The translations under genes were made by a program, and so were the position numbers. A DNA stretch of 8,815 nt from an uncultured Lachnospiraceae bacterium (lineage in GTDB: Bacteria > Bacillota > Clostridia > Lachnospirales > Lachnospiraceae): NCBI GenBank assembly GCA_947177465.1, contig CAMWUP010000067.1, positions 1-8,815 on the forward strand. The letters are read 5' to 3'. The notes under the pieces are model-generated. The model had not been told where the DNA came from. It saw only the letters and a list, made by a program, of their open reading frames with translations, and did not search any database. Every line of letters starts with the position of its first letter. The stretch's first letter is position 1. This document shows, piece after piece, positions 5,261 to 8,815 of this stretch.

Positions 5261-8242
5261 TCATTCCCAGACAAACTCACTTTCCCAGACATCTACGCCG
5301 CTATCCTGAAATACCTCTCTCAGCCTTTCACGGAGCTGCTTCTTTGTCACATTTCTTTTTAAAATAACCTGCAAAAATCCGCCTCCTCCGGCTCCCGCAA
5401 TAAACCTGCCTGCTATCAAATCCTCACAGGCTCTGAATATCTGCTCGATACAGGTGTTGGTACAGCCGTCGTCAAGCTGCTTCGACAGCTCCCAATGCCG
5501 GTTAAAAAGCTTCGCCACCTCATCGATATCGCCTCTCTCCAGTTCAAAACGCATAAGCGCCGCCATCTTGTGCATAAAATATAACGCCTCTACCGTCTCG
5601 CACCGCCCGCCGATATAACTGCCCATCACATCTCTGAGCAAGTTGCGCGCCAGCCTCCTCTGTCCTGTATAAATCAGTGCAAAACGCTCCTGCAGCTCCG
5701 TTGCTGCCGCCCCGCTTATTTCCACCTCGCGCACTCTGATATCCTGTGTAAGCCCGGGCATGGTAGTAATAAACTTGATGCCGCCGCATAAGCCGCCGAC
5801 CTGGTCCTGCCAGCCGCCTCCCGTACTCATAAGCTGTTCCATATAGAGCACAAGCTTGTATAAGGTTTCGTTCGCAGCCGGCTCTCCCATCACCTCATAC
5901 AGGGCTTTGGCACATGCCGCTGCCAGTATACTGCTTGTCCCCAGACCAGAGCCCTTCGGAATCCCCACCACCTGCGTGGAGAGGAACAGACCGCCGCCCA
6001 TCTTTTTCAAAATATCCTGAAGGGTAAGCCCTTCTCCTTCCGGTATGGCTTCCGGCACCACGCCGCAGGCAAGCAGCGCCGCCTTATGCAAGGCAAAAGC
6101 GTCATAAGGGTTGCTGCAGTCGTAAATTTCTTCCAGAGAGCATAATTCCCCAAACGCGCCGATATCCTCGCTTGCCACTTCTATCTTCAACGCTTCTATT
6201 CTCCGTACCGTAACCTGAACCGGAAGCACACCGTTTAATTTGATGGCAGCATTGACCACCGTACCTCCCTTTTCCAGACAATGAGGCGGTGTATCCGTCC
6301 AGCCGCCCGCCCAGTTGACGCGGACCGGAAGCTCCACATGCGCCTCATGCTTCTTGAACTGCAGCGCTTTATGACAGTGTATACCGTTGTTTTCATATAC
6401 AGCTCTGCGGATTGCCGCAAAACACATTTTTTCGTAGTGCTCATAAGCGCCCCCGCGCCGCTTCTCCTCGCCCGCAAGCGCATTATAAATCCGAAGAGAC
6501 GTACTGAAATCTGCTGACTCCGCCATTGCAAGCATCTGCTTTTTCTGCTCCTCGTTCATGCCCCGCTTTCCAAACGTATCCATGGCGCTCTGCCAGGGAA
6601 AACGCTGCGCCAGCAGCAAAATGGCACGGTAAACCGCAATCTGCTCCGCAAGCTCTAAAACACCCGTGACAGCATAATGAACGTCAGCCTGTGCAAAGCT
6701 TTGGCTTAAACTGATTTTCTCCTGTTTGAGCCACCACTCCTTTTCCTCCAGCGAAGCAATTCCCTTCATCATGCGGTATGTGATAAGCGCCGCCTGCACG
6801 GCTTCGTCCCTTTCCGCACAGACGGGGTAGACGGGCGCATCCCACAGCGTGGTATCCTCTCCTAAAAGCGTCAGGATATTACCGCTCATCATTTCTCCGA
6901 TTCTGTCCTTGGGGTTGTCCTCCGTACCATAAATACGCACGGTAAAGCGCCCGTCCGACAGACGTGCGCCTGTCAGTACCACTCCGGCGGGAATCACCAG
7001 CTTTTCCTCTCCGGCATACCGGATATTGCTGATAATGCTCCCCCGCCCAATCCGCATACCAAAGTTCAGCACGGCGTTTTCTATATATACTGTTTCGTCC
7101 GCAAAAATCCCCTGTCCGATGACGGAATTATAAACCGCCGGTCCTTCCTGTCCTAACCCTGTACCCACCTTTTTTTTCCAGCCAAGAAAGGCGTACTCCT
7201 CCACGCCCTTTGTCATAAGCGCAAGCAGCTCCTTTGTGGTGCCGAAATGGATAAACTCTGCCGGCGTCAGGCTGAGCAGCCGCATGGAAAAACCGGAAAT
7301 AGCATCCCAGATTGCCCGACGGCAGCAAAGAAGCTCCTCACACACAGGACCATCTCCTGCTTCCTTCATATAAGACTCCCTGTCCGCCTCCTTTGCAAGC
7401 GGATAGAGAAAATCACCGTAAAAGCTGATACGCGCCTTTTCATTGACAAAACGGGCAAACTTTTCCCCATCCGTCCTGCCGTTCGTGCTGATAAGACCAT
7501 ACAATGCTTCCATCAGCTTTACATCCAGCGCGACCGCTCCCGTGTCTAAATCCACGCAGCCCTGCCCGTTGACTGCACCATATTCCGCAAGCACTTCCTC
7601 TGTCTGCTTGTGCAAAAATCTGCCCACATAGTCAGAACCGTCATTTAAGAAAACACCATGTCTCGTCCCGAGGCGAACCGGCTCCTTGATGGAGAGCGCC
7701 GCCGCTCCCGAAAAAGTAAAATCAATCTGAAGTGGATTGAACAACAGCAGCACATCTCCGGAAAGCACCAGCATGCCTTCCTTAAGCCTGCCGGCAACAC
7801 CGGCCATACTAATCATAAATTCGTCAAACAGCGTGGAATTCCTGCCGTCCGGCAGTTCCCTCGGCACCGGCGAAAAAATCTTGCCGCATATACTATACTG
7901 GGGAATCCGCTTACTGTCCCCGCCGGAATGTATCACCAGAATCCGCTTTCCCGAAAAACTGCCGCACCCGTCCTCCCTCAGATAACGCAGCACATTCAGC
8001 GTAGCGCCGCCGCTTCCCACCCGCTTTCCTTCCGGGTCAGCCAAAACCGCATATTTCGTACCTTCCGGCAGATATCCCGCTGTGCGGCGGTACTCTATCT
8101 GAATCCGGTAGCTCTCCGCCTGCGCCTCGTTTGAGGCGGTTAAAATCACATAGTCCCATCGGATACACGAACCACTCTGCAGACTCTTTTCATACGTTTC
8201 CCAACAATCCTGATAGCTCTGTTGCAAAAATAACTGCTGCAT
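5261..8242 (-). CDS. fkp: Bifunctional fucokinase / fucose-1-phosphate guanylyltransferase-like protein (Fkp)
   Basis: This is a 993-residue two-domain cytoplasmic enzyme, close to the size of Bacteroides Fkp (about 950). The N-terminal half matches the nucleotidyltransferase part: VGSGGATLNVL (75-85) and VIHSGGDSKRIPQYSICGKI (103-122) are the nucleotide-handling loops, and about 366-440 looks like a left-handed beta-helix. The C-terminal part is a GHMP kinase: PVRVNWAGGWTDTPP (639-653), the ATP loop GIPKGSGLGTSSILAA (760-775), GGGWQDQVGG (808-817) with the probable catalytic Asp D813, and GAGGGGF (950-956). Known family members phosphorylate L-fucose and then form GDP-fucose in salvage; related ones act on D-arabinose or similar sugars, so the substrate is not proved. 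It is first in a leftward operon, with GAGGAGAGGG before the ATG and an extended -10 promoter at 8278-8306. The GNAT gene follows 40 nt after its stop. No frameshift is seen and all key motifs are intact. Confidence 0.9.
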   Translation of the reverse strand: MQQLFLQQSYQDCWETYEKSLQSGSCIRWDYVILTASNEAQAESYRIQIEYRRTAGYLPEGTKYAVLADPEGKRVGSGGATLNVLRYLREDGCGSFSGKRILVIHSGGDSKRIPQYSICGKIFSPVPRELPDGRNSTLFDEFMISMAGVAGRLKEGMLVLSGDVLLLFNPLQIDFTFSGAAALSIKEPVRLGTRHGVFLNDGSDYVGRFLHKQTEEVLAEYGAVNGQGCVDLDTGAVALDVKLMEALYGLISTNGRTDGEKFARFVNEKARISFYGDFLYPLAKEADRESYMKEAGDGPVCEELLCCRRAIWDAISGFSMRLLSLTPAEFIHFGTTKELLALMTKGVEEYAFLGWKKKVGTGLGQEGPAVYNSVIGQGIFADETVYIENAVLNFGMRIGRGSIISNIRYAGEEKLVIPAGVVLTGARLSDGRFTVRIYGTEDNPKDRIGEMMSGNILTLLGEDTTLWDAPVYPVCAERDEAVQAALITYRMMKGIASLEEKEWWLKQEKISLSQSFAQADVHYAVTGVLELAEQIAVYRAILLLAQRFPWQSAMDTFGKRGMNEEQKKQMLAMAESADFSTSLRIYNALAGEEKRRGGAYEHYEKMCFAAIRRAVYENNGIHCHKALQFKKHEAHVELPVRVNWAGGWTDTPPHCLEKGGTVVNAAIKLNGVLPVQVTVRRIEALKIEVASEDIGAFGELCSLEEIYDCSNPYDAFALHKAALLACGVVPEAIPEGEGLTLQDILKKMGGGLFLSTQVVGIPKGSGLGTSSILAAACAKALYEVMGEPAANETLYKLVLYMEQLMSTGGGWQDQVGGLCGGIKFITTMPGLTQDIRVREVEISGAAATELQERFALIYTGQRRLARNLLRDVMGSYIGGRCETVEALYFMHKMAALMRFELERGDIDEVAKLFNRHWELSKQLDDGCTNTCIEQIFRACEDLIAGRFIAGAGGGGFLQVILKRNVTKKQLRERLREVFQDSGVDVWESEFVWE

Positions 8243-8277
8243 CGCCCTCTCCTCTTCTCAAAAGCCTAATTACAGCA

Positions 8278-8306
8278 ATTATAGCATTATCTTTCCTAAA
8301 AGTCAC
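8278..8306 (-). promoter_or_regulatory. Extended -10 promoter for the sugar operon
   Basis: On the minus strand, GTGACT (8306-8301, four of six) is followed by a 17-nt spacer and a perfect TATAAT (8283-8278), with TG one base upstream of the -10 (8286-8285). The predicted start is near 8271, giving a leader of about 30 nt before the fkp ATG at 8242. The -35 lies inside the final codons of the upstream gene. No terminator is visible between that gene and fkp, so read-through may add to this promoter. Confidence 0.6.
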
Positions 8307-8814
8307 CCTCTTGCCCTAAGTTTTCCCGCTTTTGCTTTATTCTATAGCTGATTCCCTGTTCTAAATCTATGGTGTGTAGACTGACCCGATTCTTTCTGTC
8401 TCCCACACCAGTATAGATATCCACCAGACAGGCAACGCCCTTCACCTGACCGCCGCTCAAAGAAATGGCCGTGCTCAGCCTGTCCAGCTCACAGGACATA
8501 TGGAATACATCCCGCACAATAATATACTCCCTGTCCGCGCGAAATCTGCCGTTCTGTTCCTCGTCGCATTTCACCTCTGCACCCAGAAATACCGCCAGCG
8601 CCTTTGCAATCGGTATGGCAGGCGGATTGTCCGGCACAAAGCAAAGCCAGTCTCTGTTTTCTCCAAAGGGCTTTGCCATCCCTTTCTCTACCAGCCGCAT
8701 GGCAAGTCTGTAAAAAAAGTAATAGAGACAGGTTTCCCCATCCCGCAAACGTCTGTCTATAGGAAAGGTTTTCCCTTTGGGACTGTCAGCCATCAAAATC
8801 AGCAGATTGTCCAT
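8296..8814 (-). CDS. Phosphoribosyltransferase-fold protein with degenerate PRPP loop (possibly 5'-truncated)
   Basis: This is a 172-residue product from an ATG one base inside the window edge, so the true start may lie outside. DWLCFVPDNPPAIPIAKALA (55-74), then YIIVRDVFHMS (97-107), then a helix and VKGVACLVDIYTG (124-136), follow the order of a type I phosphoribosyltransferase such as orotate PRTase. In active members the central loop reads like VDDVxTTG. Here the first Asp is Arg and the TTG is HMS, so PRPP binding by the usual route is doubtful. It could be a PRTase-derived binding or regulatory protein, or an enzyme with changed donor use. It is codirectional with the sugar operon and ends 53 nt before fkp. 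Its start is uncertain and its role in the cluster is unknown. Confidence 0.6.
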   Translation of the reverse strand: MDNLLILMADSPKGKTFPIDRRLRDGETCLYYFFYRLAMRLVEKGMAKPFGENRDWLCFVPDNPPAIPIAKALAVFLGAEVKCDEEQNGRFRADREYIIVRDVFHMSCELDRLSTAISLSGGQVKGVACLVDIYTGVGDRKNRVSLHTIDLEQGISYRIKQKRENLGQEGDF

Positions 8815-8815
8815 C

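Noticed and set aside
5221..5292. Longer start for the GNAT protein at 5292 or 5232
   Set aside because: The first overlaps the end of fkp. Neither has a good ribosome site, whereas GAGGA precedes 5220 at the right distance.

Overview
The window looks like a chromosomal stretch from a low-to-mid GC member of the Firmicutes, most likely Lachnospiraceae or related Clostridia. This rests on strong AGGAGG-type ribosome sites, compact operons, and a wecE/fkp-type sugar cluster next to clostridial-style membrane proteins. The assignment is inference from sequence style; no rRNA or other phylogenetic marker is present.

Layout. (1) Positions 1-316, minus strand: the first 105 codons of a gene that runs off the left edge. 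It encodes an extremely acidic, Tyr-rich N-terminal region with 11-residue repeats. (2) Positions 317-624: a 308-bp AT-rich divergent intergenic region with a good promoter candidate for each side. (3) Positions 625-1596, plus strand: a membrane-anchored SGNH/GDSL-hydrolase-like protein whose nucleophile block appears to be replaced. (4) Positions 1626-1651: a perfect 10-bp-stem hairpin with T-runs on both strands, a bidirectional terminator between convergent transcription units. (5) Positions 8242-1672, minus strand: a tight five-ORF operon. In transcription order it holds an Fkp-like bifunctional sugar kinase/nucleotidyltransferase, a GNAT acetyltransferase, a WecE/RffA-like sugar aminotransferase, and two membrane ORFs that together resemble one large GT-C-like or DUF6077-like membrane protein. 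(6) Positions 8296-8814, minus strand, at or near the right edge: a phosphoribosyltransferase-fold protein with a degenerate PRPP loop. It ends just before the operon, and a candidate extended -10 promoter spans that junction.

How the genes may work together. The kinase/nucleotidyltransferase would activate a free 6-deoxy-type sugar such as L-fucose to an NDP-sugar. The aminotransferase plus GNAT pair mirrors the wecD-wecE pair that makes dTDP-Fuc4NAc. The polytopic membrane protein(s) could transfer or handle a lipid-linked sugar outside the membrane. The cluster therefore looks like part of a cell-surface glycopolymer or glycan-decoration locus. No glycosyltransferase of GT-A/GT-B type, flippase or polymerase is visible here, so the locus is probably larger than the window or relies on genes elsewhere.

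Most notable points: the two membrane ORFs are in the same reading frame, separated by one TAG codon and five sense codons; the SGNH-like protein lacks the canonical Ser; and the PRTase-like protein has lost the usual PRPP-binding residues.
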